Shown: positions 24,215 to 34,600 of the stretch, in pieces
How positions within the stretch are numbered: the first letter of the stretch is position 1
Layout of the letters: each line of letters begins with the position of its first letter
Assembly: GCF_024166365.1 (NCBI RefSeq)
Contig: NC_064820.1
Span: 131,150,001-131,214,000 of the forward strand
Length of the DNA: 64,000 nt
Source: Elephas maximus indicus
Lineage: Eukaryota > Chordata > Mammalia > Proboscidea > Elephantidae
Direction: 5' to 3'
Translations under genes and position numbers: made by a program
The notes under the pieces: generated by a model
Databases searched by the model: none
What the model saw: the letters and a program-made list of their open reading frames with translations, nothing else
What the model was told of the DNA's origin: nothing

Positions 24215-24627
24215 GCTTCTATAAAAGCTATGATGTCCTAGAATCAAATGAAAATGAAAGCACAACACACCACAACTTATGAAATGCAGTGAAGAGAGTA
24301 CTCAGAAGGAAAGTTATGGCAATAAATACCTATATAAAGAAAGATCTCAATCAATAGCCTAACTCAACCACTTCAGGAACTGGAAAAAGAAGAGCAAACT
24401 AAGCATAAACCTACCAGAAGAAAGGAAATAACAAAGATCTGAGAATAAATAAATAAAATTGAAAACAGAAAAACAACAGAATCAATAAAATCAGAATTTT
24501 AGTTCTTTGAAAAGATGAGTAAAATTGACAAATTTTTAGCTAGACTGACAAAAGATGCAAATAACCAAAAAAAAAAAAGGAGAGAGAGCAGATACTACAA
24601 ACGATCTGATAGAAATAAAGAGAATTA

Positions 24628-24676
24628 AAAACCCATTGCCATCAAAATGATTCCGACTCACATTGACCCCATAGGT
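24628..24676 (-). repeat. Afrotherian SINE tail scrap
   Basis: aaaacccattgccatcaaaa, then gattccgactcacattgacc, abutting the RTE fragment. Confidence 0.6.
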
Positions 24677-25404
24677 CAGAATCAACACCCATGGAAGCAG
24701 CAGTGGAGAAATCAAAAGATGTGTTGCATTAGGCAAATCGGCTGCAAAAGACCTCTTTAAAGTGTTAAAAAGCAAAGATGTCACCTTGAGGACTAAGGTG
24801 TGCCTGATCCAAGCCAAGGTGTTTTCAGTCGCCTCATATGCATGTGAAAGCTGGACAATGAATAAAGAAGACTGAAGGTTTGACGCCTTTAAATTGTGGT
24901 GTTGGCGAAGAATATTGAATATACCATGGACTGCCAAAAGAATGAACAAATCTGGTGGCGTAGTGGTTACGTGCTACGGCTGCTAACCAAAGGGTTGGCA
25001 GTTCAAATCCTCCAGGTGCTCCTTGGAAACTCTATGGGGCAGTTCCACTCTGTCCTATAGGGTCGCTATGAGTCAGAATCAACTCGGCAGCACTGGGTTT
25101 GGTTTTTTTTTGGTTTTGGTCTTGAAAGAAGTACAACCAGAATGCTCCTTAGAAGCGAGGATGGCCAGACTTTGTTTCACATACTTTAGACATGTTATCA
25201 GGAGGGACCAGTCCCGGGAAAAAGACATCATGCTTGATAAAGTAGAGGGTCAGTGAAAGAGAGGTAGACCCTCAACCAGATGGATTGACACAGTGGCTGC
25301 AACAATGGGCACAAGCATAGCAACAGTTGTGAGGCAGTGTTTCGTTCTGTTGTGCATAGGGTCGCTATGAATTAGAGCCAACTGAACGGCACCTAACGAC
25401 AACA
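24677..25404 (+). mobile_element. RTE/BovB 3' fragment, split by a SINE
   Basis: Matches the end of the RTE ORF (acccatggaagcagcag; catgtgaaagctggacaatg) and runs to gcacctaacgacaacaac. Interrupted at 24953-25123 by a forward afrotherian SINE. Many stops; inactive. Confidence 0.85.
24953..25123 (+). repeat. Afrotherian SINE inside the RTE fragment
   Basis: ctggtggcgtagtggttacg, then aaggtgctccttggaaactc-like body and tail cgctatgagtcagaatcaac, ending tttggtttttttttgg. Confidence 0.88.
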
Positions 25405-26795
25405 ACGTACAGCTACAGTAATCAAAACAGCTTGGTTCTGGTATAACAATAGATACATAGACTAACGGAATAGATTTGAGAGTCTAGAAATAAACCCACA
25501 CATCTTTGGTCAACTGTTTCTTGACAAAAGTGCTAAGTCCATTCAGTGGGAAAAGAATTTCTTCAATAATTGGTGCTGAAAAAAACTGTATGTCCACATG
25601 CAGAAAAGTGAAATAGGATCCATGCCTCGCACAATACACAAAAATAAATTTAGAATGGATTAAGGACCTAAATGGCAAACTAAAACCATAAAATTCTTAG
25701 AAGAAAAAGCAGGGACAACGCTGTCAGGCCTAGCTTTTAACAGTGGATAATCTAATATAATAATTGAAGCACAAACAGTGAAAGACAAAATAAATAAATG
25801 GAACCTCATAAAAATAAAAAAACTTTTATTCTCCAAAAGACTTTACCAAAGAAGTGAAAAGACAAGCTACCAACTGGGAGAATATCTTTGGAAAACATGT
25901 GTCCAACAAGAACCTAAAATATGGGTAAAACTTTGACAACTTAACAGAAAAAAAAAGACAAATAACCCAATCATTGGCAAAAGGCAAAGGACTTGAATAG
26001 ACATTTCACCAAAGAGGACATTCAAATGGCCACCAAACGCATGAAAAGATGCTCAGTCTTTAGCCATCAGAAAGATGCAAATCAAAGCCACAATGAGATA
26101 CCATTTCACTCCCACTATGATGGCTAAGATAAAAGAAGAAAAAACAGAAAACAACGAATGTTGGTGAGGAGGTGGGGAAAGTGGAACTCCTACTTATGGG
26201 AATGCCAAATGGTATGGCCATTGTGGAAAACAGTGTGGTGGTTCCTCAAAAAAACTAAAAATAGAACTACCATATTACCCAGCAATTCACTGGTAGGTAT
26301 ATACTCAAAAGACTTGAAAGCAGAGACTAAAACAGAGGCTGGTACATCAATGTTCACTGCAGTACTATTCACCAGAGCCAAAAGGTGAAAACAACCTAAA
26401 TGCCCATCAACAGATGAATGGATTAACAAAATGTAGTACATACATACAATGGAATACTACTCAACCAGTAGGAGAAATGAAGTCTTGATATATATTACAA
26501 GATGAATAGAACTGAAAGACATATGCTAAGTAAATTATTCACAAAAGGACCTTACTTATATAAAAAGACAAGGAAAGACAAATGTATAGAGAACAAAGTT
26601 TATTAGTGGTTACTGGGACTGGAGAGGGGAAAAGGAGGGGTTTAACAGTGATGGGAATATTACATTGATTAAGGGTAGGGTTTCACATTCGATCATTGCA
26701 GTTGCTGTCAATAATTTGTACACCTGTAAAAAGTTGAATTGACAAAAGTTGTGTGATAGGTATATTTACAACAATCACACACACACACACAAAAG

Positions 26796-28345
26796 AGTAG
26801 CTGGTGAGGCTGATTACGTATAACCAAAAACCTCATGGGATTTGGTTTCTTCGTTGGAGGTGTAGGGTCGTGGTTTCATAGGACATCCCAGCCACTCTCC
26901 TACCTCCTGGTGCCTGGGGTCTTAAAAGCTTGCATGTAGCCATCTAAGGCAAAACAATTTGTCTCTATTTACCTGGAACCAAGGAAGGAGACTCAGGAGT
27001 AGAAAGGGGATATGGAATGTGTGACTAATTGCCTCCATGAACAACTGCCTCCTTTGCCATGAGACCAGAAAAACTAAATGGTGCCCAACTACCGTTACTG
27101 AACATTTTGATCAAAGATTTCATAGAAGAATCCTGATCACAAGGGGAAAATAGAAAATTTCAAATTCTCATGGGCTGGACTATATGAAGAAGAACGGGGC
27201 ATCAGGATTGGAGGAAGACTCATTAACAACCTGCATTATGCAGATGACACAACCTTGCTTGCTGAAAGTGAAGAGGACTTGAAGCACTTACTGATGAAGA
27301 TCAAGGACCATAGCTTTCAGTATGGATTACATCTCAACATAAAGAAAACAAAAATGCTCACAACTGGACCAATGAGCAACATCATGATAAATGGAGAAAA
27401 GATTGAAGTTGTCAAGGATTTCATTTTACTTGGATCCACAATCAATAGCCATGGAAGCAGCAGTCAAGAAATCAAAAGATACATTGCATTGGGTAAATGT
27501 GCTGCAAAGGACCTCTTTAATGTGTTGAAGAGCAAAGATGTCACCTTGAAGACTAAGGTGCACCTGACCCAAGCCATGGTATTTTCAATCGCATCATGTG
27601 CATGTGAAAGCTGGGCAACGAATAAGGAAGACCGAAGAAGAATTGATGCCTTTGAATTGTAGTGCTGGCGAAGAGTATTGACTGCCAAAAGAACGAACAA
27701 ATCTGTCTTAGAAGAAGTACAACCAGAATGCTCCTTCGAAGCATTCTGGTTGTAAAGCAAAGGGTGAGCAAAAAAGAGGAAGATCCTCAACGAGGTGGAT
27801 TGACACAGTAGCTGCAACAATGAGCTCAAGCATAATGATTGTAAGGATGGCGCAGGACCGGGCAGTGTTTCGTTCTGTTGTGCATAGGGTCGCTATGAGT
27901 TGGAACCGACTCGATGGCACCTAATAACAACAACGACATGGGCTCCAGACTTCCTGGAACCATGAAGATTGGATGACCCCCTGAAACTATTGCCCAGAGA
28001 TAATCTTTAAACCTTAAGCCAAAAATGTTCCCTGAAGTCTTCTTAAAACCAAATCATCGTTTCCCTTAACTAACAAAAAATGCCTGCCTTGAGCATTATG
28101 CTCTTTTAAAAACTATCTCTAGGGGATCAAATTGACAACAGCAACTTGAAAGATTAGATAGGAACCTTAGAGGACAGTGAATTTATGTCAATGGGGGAGG
28201 AACAACTCAGAAAAGGAGGGTGAGAATGGTTGTACAACTCAAAGAATGCAATCAATGTCACTAAATGCTAGATGCAGAAACTGTTGAATTGGTGTATATT
28301 CTCAATGATGACAAGAAAAAATAAAATTATAAAAAAAAGAAAAGC
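26796..28345 (+). mobile_element. Old L1 3' UTR-type repeat, split by an RTE
   Basis: Contains diverged forms of the L1 3' UTR motifs seen in L1-A: ggggtcttaaaagcttgc, gccatgagaccagaaaaac and caaattctcatgg. It continues after the RTE and ends with tgaattggtgtatattctc, an A-rich tail at about 28320-28345. Confidence 0.55.
27177..27936 (+). mobile_element. RTE/BovB, 5'-truncated, with TSD
   Basis: Begins in the reverse transcriptase region (YADD-type sequence: attatgcagatgacacaacc) and ends ctaataacaacaacga. Flanked by CATGGGCT (27169-27176 and 27937-27944). An open frame of 135 codons survives at 27255-27662. About 80 bp near 27735 is replaced by a fold-back hairpin. Confidence 0.88.
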
Positions 28346-29439
28346 ATGATGGTCAATTGGGGGTGGTAGGGAAAGGCAGAAAGTTCCCCCTTTCTGATGG
28401 GCTTTTCTAAATTTTGACGGAGGTGATGAGATTTATGTTTATCGAAAGAAATCATGGGATGATAAATTATGAAATATTGCTGTGGAGAAATAGAGAAAGT
28501 TCAGAACATAGCTCCTATCCTCAGTATCCCTGGGAATCTTGAGTTACATTCAGAGCCATATAAGCCTGTGTACAATTACATACCGAAAGTAACGAGGTCA
28601 GACAGCCCATGATTAGAGCCACTGATACAGAAAAGTTTTGCTACTGCAGTGTTCACTTGGAAGAATCACCCTGTGGTAACTTGAATCAATTCCTTCACAA
28701 CGGTTTCAGAAACCTGTTGTCATTTATAAGAAATTGGGTTTCATTTCTCTAAACTTTACTTCTGAGTTTCTTTCATTTACTATATACTTCCTTTAAGGGA
28801 TTTAATTTGGGTGGATCTCAAAGTGAGGGATGGAGAAACCAGTTCTCGATTGTCATAAAAAAAAGGGAAGTTGCAGGGGTGAGTCCAGCATTTTTATTTT
28901 TAAGAGTTAAGTGAATCAGAAAATGTCTGCTTTACCCCCAGAATAATTAAAATGTCATTTTTCCTTTGAAGCCCTGTAGCACTCATTTGGAATCCAGCAT
29001 ATTAATTTTTGGCTTTGTAGGCGTTTGTGCTATTTTTTCAGCCAAATCATAAGACTCTTTAAGGCAGCAGAAGGTCCCCACCAGACACTGCAGATGATGA
29101 AATGTCCTCCCTCGCTCTCCGCATTCTTTCCACAGGCACCCATATGCGAGTAGACCAATATACAATGACAGAGCTAAGTACCCTGGCGTTTCACCCGTCT
29201 CTCACTTCTCATGAGTATATCTTATTGGAGTTATTTGATAATACGTCCTTTGAGCAGAGTACTCTAGTAGGCATGAATCAAGAGATACCTATTTTTTAAT
29301 ATTCTCAAAGCAATTGTTTAAGAACTATGCATTACGTTGAGGATATTTATTTCCCTTACTCTTGTCTGAAAATAAGAGTCTGATCTTTAATGTTTGTTTT
29401 TGTGACTATGTATCCATTATTGACAAAATAGTACTGATT
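28346..29439. other. Unique intergenic DNA, no feature seen
   Basis: No coding or repeat structure recognised. Confidence 0.5.
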
Positions 29440-29450
29440 ATAGGAAATAA

Positions 29451-29609
29451 GGAGCCTTGGTGGCCAGTAGTTAAGACTTCAGGCTGCTAACTAAAAGGTC
29501 GGAAGTTCGAATCCACCAGCCATTTCTGGGAAACCGTGTGGGGAATTCTACACTGTCCTATGAGTCAGAATCAACTTGCCAGCAACGGGTTTGGTTTGTT
29601 TTTTTTTTA
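29451..29609 (+). repeat. Afrotherian SINE with 11-bp TSD
   Basis: gagccttggtggccagtagt, then ggaagttcgaatccaccagc and the tail aacgggtttggtttg. Flanked by ATAGGAAATAA (29440-29450 and 29610-29620). Confidence 0.92.
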
Positions 29610-29887
29610 ATAGGAAATAAAAACACGTAATGTAAGACTTTTCTATCTACCACTGGCCTACTTCAGTTTCAGATTTACTGTGTCATCTCAAGGGCTTTCT
29701 GCAAAATTGGTCATGATGGTTAATGAAGAAATTGGAGGAAATCAACCACTTAATTAAGATGCATATTTTGAATATTGTGTGTGCTATGCCACGTGATGAG
29801 AAGAGATCCGTAGATACATTACCTGCTCCAAATGGTTTAGAATCTGGTTAATATCCAGCATCTTGCTAGATCTAAAAGAAGTTAGAA

Positions 29888-30100
29888 GTCCCTGCTTGGC
29901 GCAAATGGTTAAGCACTCAGCTCTTAACCAAAAGATTGGCAGCTCACACCCACCCAGATTCTCCCTGAAAGAAAGACCTGGCAATCTGCTTTTGAAAAGT
30001 CACAGCCATGAACCCCTGTGGAGCGCAGTTCTATTCTAATGCACATGGGGTTGCCCTGATTTGGAAATGACGGCAACTGGTTTGGTTTTGGTGTTTTTAA
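29888..30100 (+). repeat. Afrotherian SINE, long form
   Basis: agtccctgcttggcgcaaat head, then ctggcaatctgcttttgaaa middle segment, tail ctggtttggttttggtg. Like the copy at 3121 it has the extra middle segment that short copies lack, so there are at least two subfamilies. Confidence 0.82.
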
Positions 30101-30499
30101 AAAGATGTCCAGCCAATAGGAAAATATAAAATACAAGAATAAGATACAGGCCCAAAGGAAATGGGAAGGCTTGGAAATTTGGTAGAAGGAGGTTGTAGGA
30201 CTGAACATAAAGGACCTAACTAAAGTTCTTTTTTAGGCTGCAGACAATATACTATTTCACTTTCCATTTCTCTTTTAAAGGTCCAAAAATGATTTGAATG
30301 TAGGCAAGGTAAGTTTGAAGATCTGGGTGCAAGCAAGATCTCTTTCTGACATGGGATTGGGGCAAAGGAAGAGTGTGGAAAATGCTTTGGGCTGACTTGA
30401 CCAATCAGTAAGCAATAACATTGAGCATGTTTGGGAGGACAAAGGAGGCATCTGGGATAGGGAAAATAAAGCAGGACTGTACAGGCTGCTCAGCTGGGC
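30101..30499. other. Unique intergenic DNA, no feature seen
   Basis: Nothing recognised. Confidence 0.5.
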
Positions 30500-30770
30500 A
30501 GACCCAAGTGTGATTCTGCTCAGCCACTTACTGTGTGACATCTAGCAAGCTAACATCCGTGAACCTCTGTTTCCTCATCTGTAAAAGGCACAGAAAGAAC
30601 TACCTCATAGGGACATTGAAAGGATTGAATAAGTTAGTGTATGTAACCTATGGGGTCGCTATGAGTCGAAATCGACTCGTCGGCAACGGGTTTGGTTTTT
30701 TTTTTTTGGTTTATGTAACATGCATCTGGCACATAGTAGGTGCTCAGTAATTACTTTCCCTTCCTCTACA
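30500..30770 (+). repeat. MIR, split by a truncated SINE
   Basis: ctcagccacttactgtgtga, then tttcctcatctgtaaaaggc and, after the insertion, catctggcacatagtagg and tgctcagtaattac: near-complete forward MIR. Confidence 0.88.
30648..30711 (+). repeat. 64-nt 5'-truncated afrotherian SINE in the MIR
   Basis: Only the 3' module remains (gggtcgctatgagtcgaaat; aacgggtttgg plus T-run). Flanked by TATGTAAC at 30640-30647 and 30712-30719. Confidence 0.85.
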
Positions 30771-30937
30771 AAAACAGGTATTAGGAACTTTACTTTCCAA
30801 TTTTGAAAGTAACTATTTCCAAGTTAGCATATAAAGCTGTATAACAATACCGAAAAAAATCAGTGCCTGTTGTAATACATTTTCAAAATGTCAACTGTTT
30901 TACTTTGTCATGCTCACTCATGCTTATCTTAGTATTG

Positions 30938-31200
30938 TTGTTGTTGCACAAGTGAACCCATGCACAATGGAATTGGAGAGTTGTGATCCATAGGGTTTTC
31001 ACTGGCTGATTTTTGGAAGTAGGCCACCAGGCCTTTCTTTCTATTCTAGAAGCTCTGCTAAAATCTGTCCAGCATCACAGAAACATGCAAGCCTCCACTC
31101 ACAGATGACTGGTGGCTGCACTTGAGGTGCATTGGCCAGGAATTGAACCCAGGTCTCCCACATGGAAGGCAAGAATTCTACCACTGAGCCATCAGTGTCC
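30938..31200 (-). repeat. tRNA-Gly-headed SINE with RTE-type tail
   Basis: On the minus strand the head (31200 down to 31128) reads like tRNA-Gly: ggctcagtggtagaattctt (A-box region), ggttcaattcctgg (B-box) and ccaatgca at the acceptor end. The body then runs into a segment that includes caatggaattggagag on the plus strand, with a (GTT)n-type terminus at 30940. This head differs from the common SINE family in the window. Confidence 0.7.
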
Positions 31201-33119
31201 CCTATGTTAGCATGTCAGCATTTATACAAATATTGAATAGTATATATATGTATTAACTGACTTACCATAACTTAATTCAATTTAACAAACTTTCAGTGAA
31301 TACCACTGTGCCCAACTCAATGGAAAATATGAAATGATCCAGACACAGTCCCCACCCACAGGAACTGACAGGTGTGCAAGGAAACACCAGTGCCAGTACC
31401 TCTGACATGTACTGTGCTGAAGATTCTCATCATTGCCTGTAAGCCATCCTTCCTCCAAACACGAGATGTTATGACTGAGTTTGGGCTTCTTACCCAGCTT
31501 TATCATTTTATTATTTTTTATATATCCAGGTGCAGTTTGATTAGGTTGGCTTGTTTTTTGTAATAGAATACATCACTTTCAGTTGATGATGTCAAAATAT
31601 GAACAGGCACCTAGTTATAGGGCACTTAGATGATTGTAAAAGATGGAAGGAGATATGATCTATTTTTCTTAGATACACATAATATTTAAATATACATTTT
31701 CCCTTTTTATGTACCTCCACCACTTCCACATTTTGAAGAGAGAGAGAAAAAAAAAAAAAGTGCATGCTTTCTGCATGACCACAGGATCAACCGCTACCGC
31801 CTCTGGACACAAAAAAGGCGGCATGAAGGGTGTAGCCATTTGCTTGCTGCTGGGTCCTGGTGAGACTAGAAAAGCTAATTAGCACCCCTTTCCGCCGCCC
31901 TTGTCTCCATGCCTCCACCATCTGATTGGCTTCCCGTTCCCCCCCACACCAGCTCCTGTCAGCATCCTGGGGATTGGGAAGGTCAGAGAAGTTAGCCAGT
32001 CAACAACAGGCTTCAGCAGCACCCTGGGCCACGAATTTATAGAATTCGAAAGGAAAGCACACAAATTACCTCTTCCCTCCCACCAGCAATGCTCTCTCTT
32101 TCTATGATCTTACTTTAAACATCTTCTTCTCTCTATGGGGGAAAATTGTTAATTCTAGAATCCGGTCTATTTTGTAATCGATAGTTGCCTCATGATAGGC
32201 AATTACATAATTCCTACATTGATTCTGTTTCATCAATTTCATTTAGGGCTTGGGGTACAGAAATGGGATACAAAATTATTAAGTAAATATAGCATATTTT
32301 ACCATAAAGCCACAGGAAATGGTGAGAACTGAGAACTGAAATGCTATTACTCATTAAAAAGATGTAAGATAAGTAGGACAGACGAAAAGTTTGAGACTTC
32401 ACAGAATAAATGGAGTGAAGCTAAGAGTAAACAAATATACATTAGCTATTAACAGTCAAGAAATAGGATTCTTCTATTTACCTGATATTTATTTCACTAA
32501 TAAAAATCCTCATTAACATATTTTTCCCATGTCGAATTTTTTTCTGTACTTCTTTCTTGTTTTGACTTCTCTTTCTTTCCATTTCTATCTTGTAGTAATA
32601 CAAGCTGTATACCTCTTTGAAAGGAATTAACAGCAGCAGTTTATAGCAAGAAAGGCAATAGGGAAATAAACTTAGTTACGAAACTGTAAATATTGACTCA
32701 GCATTAAGAATATGGTTAGAATCTTGGAGATAAGCTGTAGTTAAACTTACTATGAAAAGCCTCTTACTCCATCGTTGTATTTCAAACACAACATTGCAAA
32801 CTTGGAAAAGAAAAAAAAGTGGGGCTTTGATGTCCTAATTTTCACCTTATTAAAAGAACTTATTAAAGGGAATTGCCCAAGTGCATCTTTTTATTTTAAT
32901 AACAGAAGGAAAGGGAGGTCAACAAATTTTAGTTTAGGATATTTTTCTAAGTTGTATGAAATTAAGCTGTGACCCAGATCTGTACAGAACACCAGATGCT
33001 CCCTACCTGAGGGGACATTTCTAACTTTTTTGGCTGCTCACCTTCTGAACTCTTTTCCTATCTTTGGGGGATTCTTTACCATTTGTGTCATAGTGGGAGG
33101 CTGAGTCGCCCTCCTACTC
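31201..33119. other. Unique intergenic DNA
   Basis: No gene or clear repeat. An A-run at about 31748-31759. Several short frames, none convincing. Confidence 0.5.
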
Positions 33120-33175
33120 TAAAACCAAAAAACCAAACCCATTGCCTTCTAGTTGATTCCGACTCACAGCAAAAA
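33120..33175 (-). repeat. Afrotherian SINE tail fragment
   Basis: aaaccaaacccattgcctt, then agttgattccgactcacagc: the inverted 3' module only. Confidence 0.75.
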
Positions 33176-33608
33176 AGCCCGCTACTTTTCAGGCTTTCTG
33201 TCACCGCTAGGGCTGGCCACGTGACCGGGGTTTGGCCAGTCAGGTGCACCAGCTCCAGATTTGACTAGGAAGCTAGCTCACAGCAACGGAACAGTGGGGA
33301 ATCCCTTCTGGTAGTGACAGCCAGTTGCAAAGGGCAGTTCGGCCAGCAGAATATTCTACAGTGCAGTTGGTGTCATGGATTGAATTATATCCCCCCGAAG
33401 ATGTGTGTATTAACTTGGTTAGGGCATGGTTCCCAGTATTCTGTGGTTGTCCTCCATTATGTGATTGTAATTTTATGTTAAAGAAGAATTAGGGTGGGAT
33501 TGTAACACCCTTACCAGGTCACATCCCTGATCCAGTGTAAAGGGCGTTTCCCTGGGGTGTGGCCTGCACCACCTTTTTTTTTTTTATATAACTTTTATTA
33601 AGCTTCAA

Positions 33609-34109
33609 GTGAACGTTTACAAATCCAATCAGTCTGTCACATATAAGTTTACATACATCTCACTCCCTACTCCCACTTGCTCTCCCCCTCTTGAGTCAGC
33701 CCTTTCAGTCTCTCCTTTCTTGACAATTTTGCCGGCTTCCCTCTCTCTCTATCCTCCCATCCCCCCTCCAGACAAGAGTTGCCAACACAATCTCAAGTGT
33801 CCACCTGATATAATTAGCTCACTCTTCATCAGCGTCTCTCTCCCAACCGCTGACCAGTCCCTTTCATGTCTGATGAGTTGTCTTCGGGGATGGTTCCTGT
33901 CCTGTGCCAACAGAAGGTCTGGGGAGCATGGCCGCCAGGATTCCTCTAGTCTCAGTCAGACCATTAAGTTTGGTCTTTTTATGAGAATTTGGGGTCTGTA
34001 TCCCACTGATCTTCTGCTCCCTCAGGGGTCCTCTGCTGTGCTCCCTGTCAGGGCAGTCATCGATTGTGGCCGGGCACCAACTAGTTCTTCTGGTCTCAGG
34101 ATGATGTAG
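33609..34109 (+). other. Antisense open frame in the L1-B 3' UTR (166 codons)
   Basis: Opposite to the L1, starting MNVYKSNQSVTYKF. Equivalent frames are open in L1-D (58996-59496, 166 codons), in L1-A2 (within 17357-17914) and in part in L1-A (19087-19542). No domain recognised; proline/serine rich. Most likely a by-product of base composition in young copies. Confidence 0.3.
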
Positions 34110-34496
34110 GTCTCTGGTTCATGTGGCCCTTTCTGTCTCTTGGGCTCTTAGTTGTCGTGTGGCCTTGGTGTTCTTCATTTTCCTTTGCTCCAGGTGGGTT
34201 GAGACCAATTGATGCATCTGAGATGGCCACTTGTTAGCATTTAAGACCCCAGACGCCACATTTCAAAGTGGGATGCAAAATGATTTCATAATAGAATTAT
34301 TTTGCCAATTGACTTAGAAGTCCCCGCAAACCATGTTCCCCAGACCCCCGCGCTTGCTCCGTTGACCTTTGAAGCATTCATTTTATCCCGGAAACTTCTT
34401 TGCTTTTGGTCCAGTCCAATTGAGCTGACCTTCCATGTATTGAGTGTTGTCTTTCCCTTCACCTGAAGCAGTTCTTAGCTACTAATTAATCAATAA

Positions 34497-34545
34497 AAAA
34501 CCCTCTCCCACCCTCCCTCCCTCCCTCCCCCCCCCTCGTAACCAC
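34497..34545 (-). other. G-rich tract (potential G-quadruplex) in the L1-B 3' UTR
   Basis: On the L1 sense strand, runs of GGGGGG and repeated GGGAGGGAGGG precede gagagggttttttattga. The same tract occurs in L1-A2 (about 16932-16962), L1-A (about 18552-18578) and L1-D (about 59886-59920). G-rich 3' UTR tracts are known in mammalian L1s. Confidence 0.75.
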
Positions 34546-34600
34546 AAAAGTATCTGTTCTTCTCAGGTTTACTATTTCTCAAGATCTTATAATAGTGGTC

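Larger units (their letters stand above)
24215..26795 (+). mobile_element. Old L1 (ORF2 and 3' end), interrupted by an RTE
   Basis: L1 ORF2 sequence at 24215-24640 (agaaaggaaataacaaagat; ctagactgacaaaagatgc) stops, and L1 ORF2 resumes at 25405 (agctacagtaatcaaaacag; gtccacatgcagaaaagtg) to a 3' UTR near 26790. There is an RTE plus SINE between. The reading frame is heavily broken. It is older than L1-A/B/D. Confidence 0.8.

Noticed and set aside
31128..31200. Functional tRNA-Gly gene
   Set aside because: Substitutions in the stems and B-box, and fusion to a repeat tail, indicate a SINE head or pseudogene.
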